A DNA stretch of 64,000 nt from Bacillota bacterium (GTDB taxonomy: Bacteria > Bacillota > Bacilli > Paenibacillales > Paenibacillaceae). The notes under the pieces were generated by a model that made no database searches, was not told where the DNA came from, and worked only from the letters and a program-made list of their open reading frames with translations. The stretch spans positions 1 to 64,000 of the forward strand of contig JAEWAQ010000082.1 of NCBI GenBank assembly GCA_023391635.1. The letters run 5' to 3'. A program made the position numbers and the translations under genes. Of the stretch, positions 43,230-51,606 are shown piece by piece. Each line of letters starts with the position of its first letter. Within the stretch, counting starts at the first letter, position 1.

Positions 43230-44252
43230 GTGAAGACGGATCAGCCGCTGAAGGGCATCATCGTGGGGGCCGGCCATTTTGCCGATATTCAGCTCGAGGC
43301 GTGGGAATCGGTTCAAGGCGCGCGGGTGACGGCCGTGCTGAGCCGCACACTCGGCAAGGCCGGGCAGCTTGCGGGCAAATACGGCATCGCCGCCTATGAC
43401 GACTGGGAACGGGCCGTTGCCGAACAGCAGCCGGATTTCATCGATGTGTGCACGCCGCCCGATTCTCATTTTCATTATGTGAAGCTCGCGGCGGACCGGA
43501 GCCTTCCCGTCCTCTGCCAGAAGCCGCTTGCCCCCACTGAAGAAGAAGGGGAGGCGCTGGTGCGGTATTGCCGGGATCACGGGGTCCCGCTGATGATTAA
43601 CGAAAATTGGCGCTGGCAGGGGTGGTATCGCGAGATTCGCCGGCTGATCGACGAGGGCCGCCTTGGCCGGGTGTATACCGCCTATTTCGCCATGCGTCCG
43701 GGCGACGGTTGGGGGGACGAGCCGTATCCGGTGCAGCCGTACTTCAAGGACATGGAGAAATTCCTGCTCTACGAGACCGGCGTGCACTGGATCGATACGT
43801 ACCGCTACTTGTTCGGCGAAATCGGCAGCGTGTACTGCCAGACCCGCAGGATCAATCCCGTCATTCGGGGCGAAGATCTGGCGGTAATCCATTTTAGCTT
43901 CGCCAGCGGCGCAGTGGGCCTGTACGATGCCAATCGCACGACGTACATGCAGCGCGTTCGGACGCCGGCTTACGGCGTGATGACGGTGGAAGGAACGGAT
44001 GGCAAGCTGCGGCTCGACGAGGATGGGCGGATCTATGTGACGCATCGCGGCGGAGCGGAAGAGGAGCATGTCTACGCGATCCCGACGGGTTGGAAGGGCG
44101 GCTGTGCGATCGCGACGCAGCAGCATTTCATAGACGGATTGACGCGCGGATTGCCATTTGAGTCATCCGGAACCGAATATTTAAAAACCGTTCGCGTGGT
44201 CTATGCTTGTTACGAGTCCGCACGGACAAACCGGGTAATCGAACTGGCCTGA
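43230..44252 (+). CDS. Gfo/Idh/MocA family oxidoreductase
   Basis: A 340-residue dehydrogenase. GIIVGAGHFADIQLEAW is the Rossmann nucleotide loop, DVCTPPDSHFHYVKLA follows, and LCQKPLAPTEEEGEAL is the family EKP-like motif with Lys. KFLLYETGVHWIDTYRYLFG provides the catalytic His in the C-terminal domain. The GTG follows AGGAGGGATCGCGG, 12 bp after the hydrolase stop, so it ends the operon. It probably oxidises a sugar or sugar lactone with NAD(P). Confidence 0.9.
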   Translation: MKTDQPLKGIIVGAGHFADIQLEAWESVQGARVTAVLSRTLGKAGQLAGKYGIAAYDDWERAVAEQQPDFIDVCTPPDSHFHYVKLAADRSLPVLCQKPLAPTEEEGEALVRYCRDHGVPLMINENWRWQGWYREIRRLIDEGRLGRVYTAYFAMRPGDGWGDEPYPVQPYFKDMEKFLLYETGVHWIDTYRYLFGEIGSVYCQTRRINPVIRGEDLAVIHFSFASGAVGLYDANRTTYMQRVRTPAYGVMTVEGTDGKLRLDEDGRIYVTHRGGAEEEHVYAIPTGWKGGCAIATQQHFIDGLTRGLPFESSGTEYLKTVRVVYACYESARTNRVIELA

Positions 44253-44328
44253 TCCCGAACCAATCGAACATCGGGATAATCACCGTCGTGCGCGAATAGC
44301 AGTGAATTGTTTCGGAGTCGTGTGGATT

Positions 44329-44608
44329 TTGCGTGCATGATCGTACATGCGAACGGACGAAGCAGCTTATGGCTGCGAGATTGTATTAACAATCGTATGA
44401 AACTGCGCATACGGGCGATGCGGTGGTTCTGTTTGTACGAATTTTCATACAAAAGTTCATTACTGAACCGAAGATGAGGGAGCGTTGTATGAATTTTCAT
44501 ACAAAAGCCCGCTGTTGCACCATGAAAGTGGTCACGTTGTATGAATTTTCGTACAAAAGCCCGCTGTCGCACCATGAAAGTGGTAGCATTGTACGAATTT
44601 TCATACAA
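44329..44608. repeat. Palindromic repeat array with exact 52-bp period
   Basis: Four clear copies of the palindrome TTGTAYGAATTTTCRTACAA start at 44433, 44485, 44537 and 44589. Two degraded copies start in the same register at 44381 and 44329. Each is followed by 32 bases; the last two intervening segments are almost identical to each other and the earlier ones diverge. 52 is not a multiple of three, so the repeats are read in all three frames and do not encode a repeated peptide. No gene is seen in 44253-44834. Confidence 0.85.
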
Positions 44609-44834
44609 AACCATCGTCGTATCGCGATCGCAAATGGGTCAAAGAAGTACAAGAGTATGTGAAAAATTCATTACACAAAATTTGCTGTTGCAAGTTTGCC
44701 CAGAAGTGGTATAAAATAGCGCTGAATAATATCGCAAGCGGCGAAGCACGCCCCGACATTCCCTCAATCATTTGAAGGGAGATTCGGGGCTTTTCGTGCT
44801 TTAGATGCAGCCGCTGAGGAGGAAGGCGACTCGG

Positions 44835-45517
44835 TTGAGCTTTGAAATTGAACATGAAAAGTGGATCCGGCAACATTTGGCCAAACGGCTAGGAGAAAGA
44901 AAGGATGCGCTGAAACGAGGTCATGGATACGGAACCGTTTGTTTGTAGAAAAAATATGGTGGCCCCTCATGGGACACTTGATGGGAATGCACCCGGAGTA
45001 TGAAGTGAAAGACTGGAGAGGGCGATCTTACTTCGTAGATTTTATGTGGATTATTGGCACGCATTATTTCGTATTCGAGATTATGGATTATGGTTCGCAC
45101 GGTCAAGATCGGACCAAGTATCGCATGGATGTGAATCGGGGGCTGTATTTGCAATCGCAGGCTTATCATTATATCGAAATAGCTTTAGACGAATTAAAGG
45201 AAAATCCGGCTTTCATCTTGGCTATGCTGAGAAGTATATTGGCTCCCTATTTGACAGCAACGACAAGGCGGAGCGGAGCCATTGTGCATCCATTCAGGAA
45301 AATCGAAAGACAATTGATGCGTTATGCGATCCGGCATCATCGCGTTGTTCGACCTGCGGACGCGGCAAGGGAGCTTGAACTTCATAAACAAACCGTCATC
45401 AAGTATTGTCGCAGGTTGGTAGACCAAGGGAAGTTTCGGGCAGTGCCGTCCGGGGAAACGGGAAAAATAAATCAATACGAATATATGGGATCAACACAGA
45501 GTCCTGATTTGGTTTAA
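44835..45517 (+). pseudogene. Frameshifted PD-(D/E)XK-nuclease-like protein with C-terminal helix-turn-helix
   Basis: Frame one begins at TTG 44835 after GGAGGAAGGCGAC (LSFEIEHEKWIRQHLAKRLG) and stops at 44948. Frame two (open from 44861) continues RNRLFVEKIWWPLMGHL, HPEYEVKDWRGRSYFVDF and FEIMDYGSHG to 45517. Joined near 44910-44935 they give about 225 residues matching a Paenibacillus family with a VSR/DUF559-like core and a winged helix (VVRPADAARELELHKQTVIK). Either a real frameshift or a sequencing error. The usual EIDGYG-type active site reads EIMDYG, a further sign of decay. Confidence 0.7.
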
Positions 45518-45693
45518 GGGGTGGCCAGTTCGACCTGCTTTTTGCTCACAGATATGAAAGTAAAAGTCGCAAGACCTGGACGGTACCCTTTCTCACCAAG
45601 CCCTCATAACATTTCCAAGTTAAGTCGTGGTTTTTGACCGCCCTGAAATGGAAACAATAGGGGGAACGTCAAAGGATTGAGGAGATTGAGAAA

Positions 45694-46509
45694 ATGAAGA
45701 TACGGATATCCAAGCGTCTGGCTGCGATCGTTGTTGTCGTCATCGTTTGCATGGGAATGCTTGCATCGACAGCCTCCGCAGACGACCCCCGCAGCATGCA
45801 AGCGGCAGCGCGCCAGATCGCGATCGTGATCGATGACTTCGGCAATGGGATGAAAGGTACCGACGAGATGCTGAACTTGCCGGTCAAGCTGACGGTCGCC
45901 ATCATGCCGTTCCTGCCCTCGACGAAGAAGGATGCCGAATCGGCGCATGCCAAGGGCCACGACGTCATCGTGCACATGCCGATGGAGCCGATTCGGGGCC
46001 GGGCCAGTTGGCTGGGACCGGGAGCGATCCTGACGAGCCTGACGGACGACGAGATCCGCCGCCGCGTGGAAGCGGCCATTGACGATGTGCCCTATGCGAT
46101 CGGCATGAACAACCATATGGGTTCCCGGGCGACGGCGGACGAGCGGGTCATGCGGATCGTGCTGCAGGTGTGCAAGGAGAGAGGGCTGTTCTTCCTCGAC
46201 AGCCGGACGTCCTGGAAGACGGTCGTACCGAAAGTGGCGAAGGAGCTCGGCGTGCCGCTCTTGCAGAATGATGTGTTCCTGGACGACGTGAATACCCGCA
46301 GCCACGTATTGAGACAGATTTCCGCCGTTCGCAAGGAGCTTGCGAAGCGCTCGACCTGCGTTGTCATCGGACATGTGGGTCCGACAGGACTGACGACATC
46401 CGGAGAACTGAAAAACGCGATTCCGGGACTGAGCATGGAGGCGACATTCGTCCGCTTGTCGGAATTGCTGCCGATGCCGGGTCGGGTTCATGGGCCGAGC
46501 GAGCAGTAG
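45694..46509 (+). CDS. Divergent polysaccharide deacetylase family protein (YibQ-like)
   Basis: A 271-residue exported protein. A signal peptide (RLAAIVVVVIVCMGMLASTASA) precedes the DUF610 domain: IAIVIDDFGNG, AIMPFLPSTKKDAESAHAKG, VIVHMPMEP, GMNNHMGSRAT and GLFFLDSRTS. The metal-binding pattern resembles NodB deacetylases but is divergent. It may act on cell-wall or surface glycans. It converges on the amidase gene and overlaps it by 22 bp. The start follows TTGAGGAGATTGAGAAA. Confidence 0.88.
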   Translation: MKIRISKRLAAIVVVVIVCMGMLASTASADDPRSMQAAARQIAIVIDDFGNGMKGTDEMLNLPVKLTVAIMPFLPSTKKDAESAHAKGHDVIVHMPMEPIRGRASWLGPGAILTSLTDDEIRRRVEAAIDDVPYAIGMNNHMGSRATADERVMRIVLQVCKERGLFFLDSRTSWKTVVPKVAKELGVPLLQNDVFLDDVNTRSHVLRQISAVRKELAKRSTCVVIGHVGPTGLTTSGELKNAIPGLSMEATFVRLSELLPMPGRVHGPSEQ

Positions 46510-47240
46510 CCGACGATACCGGCCGCGATCGCTTCGGCGATCCGGGTCTGACCGCGCGGCGAAGTGAGCATCGCGCGGTCTTCGGGATGGCTCAGGAAGG
46601 CGGTCTCGACGATCGCGCTCGGGATCGCCGACCGATTCAAGAGGTAGAATCGGTCGGCAGCCTGCGGCCGTCTTGCGCTGCCTTGCTGTCGATTCAATTG
46701 CTCCTGCAGGAACGCGGCGAGCAAGGCGCTCCGGTCGTCGCCGCGGCGGTAGATGACGAGCGGTCCCCGCTTGCCGGACTTGGACGACCAATTGACGTGG
46801 ACGCTGACGAGCAGCTTCGCCTCAACTTCGTCCGACAGCCCGCGGCGCTGCGTCAAATCGCGGCGATGGCGGGAACGCGTCCGGTGCCATCGATTGTCGT
46901 CGCTCAGCGCATAATCACCCGTCCGGTTCAGGATCGCTCGCAACCCCCTGCTTCGGAGCAGCAAGTACAGCTTGCGCCCGATCGCCAGATTGATATGGCT
47001 TTCCTTGATTTCGTTCCAGTGAGTCCCTCCGTCAATCCCGCCGTGCCCGGCATCGATGATGACGTCTGCGCCCGGAATGGCACCTCGAATGTCGGGCTCA
47101 GCCGGCGGGTTGTTCATATTCCGTACCGATTCCGAGGCAGCCGCTGCGGCAACGTCAGGCTGGCAAGCAGGCAAGACTGTACTGCCAACCAGCATCGGCA
47201 AAACAACCATCAGACAAGCTCTTAATAAACGATATCGCAT
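46488..47240 (-). CDS. N-acetylmuramoyl-L-alanine amidase (Amidase_3, CwlD-like)
   Basis: A 250-residue secreted amidase. The signal peptide lies at about 1-33 (MRYRLLRACLMVVLPMLVG start). The catalytic domain has DVIIDAGHGGIDGG (zinc His), a conserved Glu in WNEIKESHINLAI, SVHVNWS (second His) and AIVETAFLSHPEDRAML (catalytic Glu). It would cut the peptide stem from peptidoglycan, and the CwlD type acts in spore cortex modification. The ATG at 47240 follows GAAAGAAGGAATGCACG; an upstream open stretch of 41 codons has no ribosome site. Confidence 0.9.
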   Translation of the reverse strand: MRYRLLRACLMVVLPMLVGSTVLPACQPDVAAAAASESVRNMNNPPAEPDIRGAIPGADVIIDAGHGGIDGGTHWNEIKESHINLAIGRKLYLLLRSRGLRAILNRTGDYALSDDNRWHRTRSRHRRDLTQRRGLSDEVEAKLLVSVHVNWSSKSGKRGPLVIYRRGDDRSALLAAFLQEQLNRQQGSARRPQAADRFYLLNRSAIPSAIVETAFLSHPEDRAMLTSPRGQTRIAEAIAAGIVGYCSLGP

Positions 47241-47365
47241 CGTGCATTCCTTCTTTCCCTCAACCGTCATTACCCCATATCGTGACACCGAACTGTCTTC
47301 TCCATACAGGTTTGGGCAACGATGGGCCTGGACACAATAATATAGAAGGAAGGAGGGTTGCATGT

Positions 47366-47608
47366 TTGGGTGATATGGCCGAATATGTGAAATATGTAAC
47401 GGAACGCGTCGTGACTCATTGGGAGAAGCCGAAGGAGCCGCCCGAAGCCCGCCGGGAACGGCGAAGAAGACGGGAACCCTGGATGCTGCGATGGTTCGGG
47501 CAGCTGTTGCCGGTCGGGATCGTCATCTGGTGGAATGGACGCCGATTGGCGGCGCGGCGAAACGATCCGCCCGATTCGGCATTCCTGACGCATGGCCATC
47601 CCGAATAG
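47366..47608 (+). CDS. yqzE: YqzE family small protein
   Basis: An 80-residue basic protein starting at TTG 47366 with AGGAGGG nine bases upstream. MAEYVKYVTERVVTHWEKP, an Arg-rich stretch, and one membrane helix (LLPVGIVIWW) match the YqzE family of Bacillales. In Bacillus subtilis yqzE follows the comG operon and precedes yqhG/yqhH, and yqhG and yqhH are also close here. An out-of-frame ATG at 47362 runs into a stop, which argues for the TTG. Role unknown. Confidence 0.82.
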   Translation: MGDMAEYVKYVTERVVTHWEKPKEPPEARRERRRRREPWMLRWFGQLLPVGIVIWWNGRRLAARRNDPPDSAFLTHGHPE

Positions 47609-47618
47609 AGAAGCGGAA

Positions 47619-48554
47619 TCAGGCGTAAAATTGCCCGTATTGCTTTAAGGTTTCGATCGGGATGAACCTCGTGCCGTTCATGTCGACGGCCAGGTCCAGG
47701 CGTCCGCCGGAAGAGCTCAGGAAGCCGATGACCGGCACCGCGTACAACGCGGCGTCTCCGTACGGTTCGACTACATAACGAAGGTGCAGGCTGTCGCGAA
47801 GGCGGCGCTGCACCTTTTCTTCGTCTTGAACGGACAGCGAAGGCGCGCCGGTAACCCAAGGCAGTGTTTCATACGCATCGAACGGTTCGCCGATCCAGCA
47901 GGAGGCGGCGCTGCCGTCGAATGGAGCAGGTTCGGCTATCGTCTCCCGCGCCGGGCTCAGCTGCTGCTGCAGTCTGTCCCAGTCCTGCGCGCCCAGCGGC
48001 AGCAATTCGCCGGTTTTGGCGTCTACCCAATAGACGTTGCTGCCGATCGCAACTTGCCAGACGGCGGCGAAAGGATGGGCATAATAACGGGTTGCACGAT
48101 ATTGTGCGTCCGGGGTTTCGTCCATTAATCCGTTCTCCCGCAGCGTCCTGTCCAGCATGGCCGGATCGAATAAGGCGTCAGGGCCGACTCCGTATTCGCT
48201 TAGTCGCAGCGTACCGTCTTCGGAGGCATGGACAACCATGTACCCGACGATTTGACCGCTTGCGCTTTTGAACGTCGCGAGCCAGCCGTGCGTGCCGGGA
48301 CCAAGCGCCTGAATATCGGGCGTCGCCGTCTTCCAGGCTTCGAACGGCTTCTGCGACGATAGTTGATCCGCCCATAGGCGAACTTGCCGCTGAACTTCGG
48401 AATCGGGCGTCGATACTGCTGCTGCTTGGAATTCGGAAATCGATAACCGTCCCGCAGCCGCAGCGGCCGGAAGGCTCGAAGCGATAAGAGAGACGGAGAT
48501 CAGCGGCAGACCGATGAGGATGAAGCGAGCGAAAGCGCGAACTCTTACCATCAT
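47619..48554 (-). CDS. Secreted protein of unknown function
   Basis: A 311-residue protein with a signal peptide (ARFILIGLPLISVSLIASSL, cleavage near AAAAAG). The mature part has no motif I recognise. Segments such as YMVVHASEDGTLRLSEYG and VYWVDAKTGELLPLG resemble PepSY-like or peptidase-propeptide beta sheets. ATG 48554 is selected because GGAGGAGATCC lies directly upstream; 47 codons further 5' are open but leaderless. Located between yqzE and yqhG, where Bacillus subtilis has no such gene. Confidence 0.72.
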   Translation of the reverse strand: MMVRVRAFARFILIGLPLISVSLIASSLPAAAAAGRLSISEFQAAAVSTPDSEVQRQVRLWADQLSSQKPFEAWKTATPDIQALGPGTHGWLATFKSASGQIVGYMVVHASEDGTLRLSEYGVGPDALFDPAMLDRTLRENGLMDETPDAQYRATRYYAHPFAAVWQVAIGSNVYWVDAKTGELLPLGAQDWDRLQQQLSPARETIAEPAPFDGSAASCWIGEPFDAYETLPWVTGAPSLSVQDEEKVQRRLRDSLHLRYVVEPYGDAALYAVPVIGFLSSSGGRLDLAVDMNGTRFIPIETLKQYGQFYA

Positions 48555-48705
48555 GGATCTCCTCCATTTGCGTGAATGATTACGGCATGTTCCCATTGTA
48601 AGGGACAAGCTGCGCCGATGCTGTTGGAACCTGTCAAAGTCGATGGCCTCTCGCGGATGGAGATTTTGCCGGAATCGCCCGAATCGTGCCCGCACGGGTA
48701 TTCTG

Positions 48706-49593
48706 TTAGCGAATGCCGGGCAGATGGAAGATGCCGCAGTTGAGCACGGAGACTTGGATGCGGGGACGATATTGCCAATCGATTTCTTGTTCCCGCTGCT
48801 GCTTGCGGCTCTGTAATTCCTCCAGCAGCTCCACAGGGTCTGATGATGACGCCCGCTCCAATTGCGGACCGTAATATTGCTCGATCCGTCTCAATTCGTC
48901 CTGTCTGCGTGCTTCCGCTTCTTCCGCCCACGAGAAATCCTCCGCCTTCAACCGCCGTTCCAGCGACGATTCCAATTGGCTCATTCCTTTGCGGATGGTC
49001 AGTCCATTGCGCAGCAGATGCACGTTCGCGGGCAGGCAGGGGGTTAACTTGGTCGTCTTGAGCCGCTCCCAGAAGCGCTCGTCGATGAAGCCGGTCGCCA
49101 GCGAGATGCCCCATCCGTACAAGCATTCCCGTTTCGTATCGCACTCGTACGCGACTTTGAAATTCACGCCGAGCCAAGCCGCATAAGGAATCGATTCAAG
49201 CGGGCCGCGCCTTTCCCGGGGGGGTTCTTCGAACATCATGACGCAGCGTCCCGATCCTCTTACAGCGTGGAAGAGGTGGTCCAGGCGCCGCGAACCGAAG
49301 TAGATCTCCTCGCGGATGACCCGACCGCCAGCCGTCATGACCGACGATAAAGGAGTCGCCGGCACGCCGGAGGCGGGCAGCGGCGACTTGTCGAACATCC
49401 AGGAATAGGACATCGTTTCGGGCGGTGTGCCGGTATTGTCAATGAAGCTCCAGTAATACGGGCGGTTTGTCAAGGCCCTGTCGGCTGCAGGCGATAATTT
49501 CACGGTGACGTGCCCAGGGCTTTTCTCGATCAGATGGCAGTCGGTAGCTTCGATATAAGAGAGCACGAACTTCTGGATTTTCTTCGGGTTCAT
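48706..49593 (-). CDS. yqhG: YqhG family protein
   Basis: A 295-residue cytosolic protein of the YqhG family, always found next to the SNF2 helicase YqhH in Bacillales. It starts MNPKKIQKFVLSYIEATDCH, has REEIYFGSRRLDHLFHAV and GPLESIPYAAWLGVNFKVAY in the middle, and a charged helical region near the end. Its ATG overlaps the helicase stop by four bases, so the two are co-translated and probably act together. Biochemical function is unknown. Confidence 0.88.
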   Translation of the reverse strand: MNPKKIQKFVLSYIEATDCHLIEKSPGHVTVKLSPAADRALTNRPYYWSFIDNTGTPPETMSYSWMFDKSPLPASGVPATPLSSVMTAGGRVIREEIYFGSRRLDHLFHAVRGSGRCVMMFEEPPRERRGPLESIPYAAWLGVNFKVAYECDTKRECLYGWGISLATGFIDERFWERLKTTKLTPCLPANVHLLRNGLTIRKGMSQLESSLERRLKAEDFSWAEEAEARRQDELRRIEQYYGPQLERASSSDPVELLEELQSRKQQREQEIDWQYRPRIQVSVLNCGIFHLPGIR

Positions 49594-51314
49594 CGCTTCG
49601 CCTCCCGTACGCCCATCGTGCGTGCTTCCAGCATTTCATCTCCGAGATGGTCCAGCCGGTTGCGCAATTCATCATCGCTGGCGGTCGTCAGCACCAGCTT
49701 CGCTACGCGCTGATCCCAAGATTCTTCCTGTTCCAGACGCTCTACGATATCGTCCAATTCGCCGATGACCGATTCGAACAGATGGATTTTTTCATGCAGC
49801 AGATGGACAATATGCTCTTCGATCGTGCCAAGGGTGCACAAATTGTAGATGTGCACGTCTTCCGTCTGGCCGAGCCGGTGGACGCGGCCGATTCGCTGCT
49901 CCACGCGCATCGGATTCCATGGGAGGTCGAAGTTGACGATATGGTGGCAGAATTGCAGGTTGATGCCTTCGCCGCCGGCCTCCGTGGCGACCAGCACTTG
50001 CGCGCGATTGCGGAACAGGTCCATCATCCAATCCTTCCGACCGCGATTCATGCCGCCGCGGTACGGCACTGCCTGGATGCCGTGCTCCTGGAAGAAGCGC
50101 ATTAGGTAATCTTGAGTCTGCCGGTACTCCGTGAACACGATCGCCTTGTCCTTCATAGACTGAAGGAGTTCCATCGTTTTCTCGGCTTTCGTATTGGCGG
50201 TAATGCGCCGGATCAATTCGACCAATTCCCAGATTCGGGCCCGTAGCGGAGAACCCTCTGGTGTTTTTTTAAACAAATTCACGAGCGTAAGAAACACGGC
50301 ATCCCGACTCGAGCATACTTCGCGCTGCAGCGTGACGAGCGAGAGCATGCTTGCCAGATCGCCGTTCTCGGCGTAAGCGTGCTGCCGGATATAGTCGGTC
50401 ACGCCGTTATACAGGTCCATCTCTTCCGGCGACAGCGTCAGCGGCACGTTCGTGACGAACCTTCTCGTGAAATGCACGCCGCCATCGCTGCGCCGGTTGC
50501 GGATCATGAGCTCTCCGAGATTCGCCTGCAGCTTGTCCTCGTTTTTGGCGAGACGTCTTCCCTGGACGAAATTGGCGTTGAAATCGCCCTCTTCGCCAAG
50601 CTGTCCGGGCTTCAAGATCGTAATCAGGTTGTACAGCTCGCTGAGGTCGTTCTGCACGGGGGTCGCGGTCAACAGCAAACAATATTTTTTACGAAGCTCG
50701 CTCATGAACTTGTAATTGGTCGTGCGCCTGTTTTTCAGCTTGTGCGCCTCGTCCACGATGACCAGATCGTATTCCTGATCCATGAGCAGCGCACGATTCG
50801 GCTCCCGCTTGGCCGTGTCCATGGAGGCGACGACGATGTCCTGCTGCCAGGAGTACAGCTTCCGGTGCGCGACGACGGGCAAGTCGAACTTCTGCGTCAA
50901 TTCGCGCACCCATTGCAGCACGAGCGAAGCGGGTACCAGAATGAGCGCCTTGCGGACCAGGCCGCGTACCCAATATTCTTTGAGAACGAGACCGGCTTCG
51001 ATCGTCTTGCCGAGTCCCACTTCGTCTGCGAGAATAGCGCGGCCGCGCATTTCATGGAGCACCTTGCGCGCCGTCTCGATCTGGTGCGGCATCGGCTCGA
51101 AGGCAGGCAATGCTTTCAGGCATTGCAGTTCGTCAAAATCGGAGACGAGCGTCGATTCCTCCGCCTCCCAGGCAAGTTGGTACAAAGTCCAATGATCCCA
51201 TGGCCCGTTGCGGGCGATTCGCTGCTCCAGGTCCTCGAACGCCGAACGGTCGAAGCGGAGCGCCACCAGCGGGTGGACGGAACGCGAGGCAGGATCGATC
51301 GGGGAGATAGGCAA
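49590..51314 (-). CDS. yqhH: SNF2-family DEAD/DEAH helicase
   Basis: A 574-residue SNF2-type ATPase. Motif I ILADEVGLGKTIEAGLVL (about 95-112), motif II VIVDEAHKLKN, motif III LLLTATPVQND, then helicase C-terminal motifs VATEAGGEGINLQ and RIGRVHRLGQTEDVHIY. It lacks a distinct DNA-binding module. It probably remodels nucleic-acid complexes together with YqhG. The ATG follows GAAGGAGGAAATATCG. The pair is divergent from nrdJ. Confidence 0.92.
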   Translation of the reverse strand: MPISPIDPASRSVHPLVALRFDRSAFEDLEQRIARNGPWDHWTLYQLAWEAEESTLVSDFDELQCLKALPAFEPMPHQIETARKVLHEMRGRAILADEVGLGKTIEAGLVLKEYWVRGLVRKALILVPASLVLQWVRELTQKFDLPVVAHRKLYSWQQDIVVASMDTAKREPNRALLMDQEYDLVIVDEAHKLKNRRTTNYKFMSELRKKYCLLLTATPVQNDLSELYNLITILKPGQLGEEGDFNANFVQGRRLAKNEDKLQANLGELMIRNRRSDGGVHFTRRFVTNVPLTLSPEEMDLYNGVTDYIRQHAYAENGDLASMLSLVTLQREVCSSRDAVFLTLVNLFKKTPEGSPLRARIWELVELIRRITANTKAEKTMELLQSMKDKAIVFTEYRQTQDYLMRFFQEHGIQAVPYRGGMNRGRKDWMMDLFRNRAQVLVATEAGGEGINLQFCHHIVNFDLPWNPMRVEQRIGRVHRLGQTEDVHIYNLCTLGTIEEHIVHLLHEKIHLFESVIGELDDIVERLEQEESWDQRVAKLVLTTASDDELRNRLDHLGDEMLEARTMGVREAKR

Positions 51315-51483
51315 CGATATTTCCTCCTTCGCGCTAGTATTCTAATCTTAGTATGAACCATGTCGGCGATTTCAAATCCCCGTCCGAATTGCACGCAATT
51401 CGGCGAAAATGCGAGCGGAAACGAGCAGGTTCGCGGCAGGTCGACATCCTTCGGGTATATAAGAGAATAGACCTATAGCCTCA

Positions 51484-51525
51484 CAATATGTGGTATGCTA
51501 TAATGGCGGAGTCACCTATATGTGG
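51484..51525 (+). promoter_or_regulatory. nrdJ promoter with two candidate NrdR boxes
   Basis: An extended -10 element TGCTATAAT (-10 hexamer 51499-51504) lies between two copies of CWATATGTGG at 51484-51493 and 51516-51525. The copies are exactly 32 bp apart, three helical turns. The core fits 8 of 10 positions of the published NrdR box centre (CWATATATWG), and paired boxes at this spacing are usual for NrdR, the repressor of ribonucleotide reductase genes. Confidence 0.55.
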
Positions 51526-51606
51526 ACATCTTTACATACATCTTATGAAAAATGCATGAAAGCTTGATGCAACAATCATTATAAGCATTCAGGAGAGTGA
51601 TTCGGG

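Noticed and set aside
44433..44608. CRISPR-like alternation of about 20-bp repeats and 32-bp spacers
   Set aside because: Two of the three spacers are nearly identical, the repeats vary, and no cas gene is nearby. A tandem 52-bp duplication fits better.
44210..44614. 134-codon minus-strand open frame covering the repeat array
   Set aside because: The period is not a multiple of three, so the same repeat is read in different frames as unrelated peptides. It also overlaps the 3' end of a solid gene.
51315..51606. Possible cobalamin riboswitch before nrdJ
   Set aside because: I looked for the conserved B12-box sequence and the required length; about 290 bp are available but no matching core is visible.
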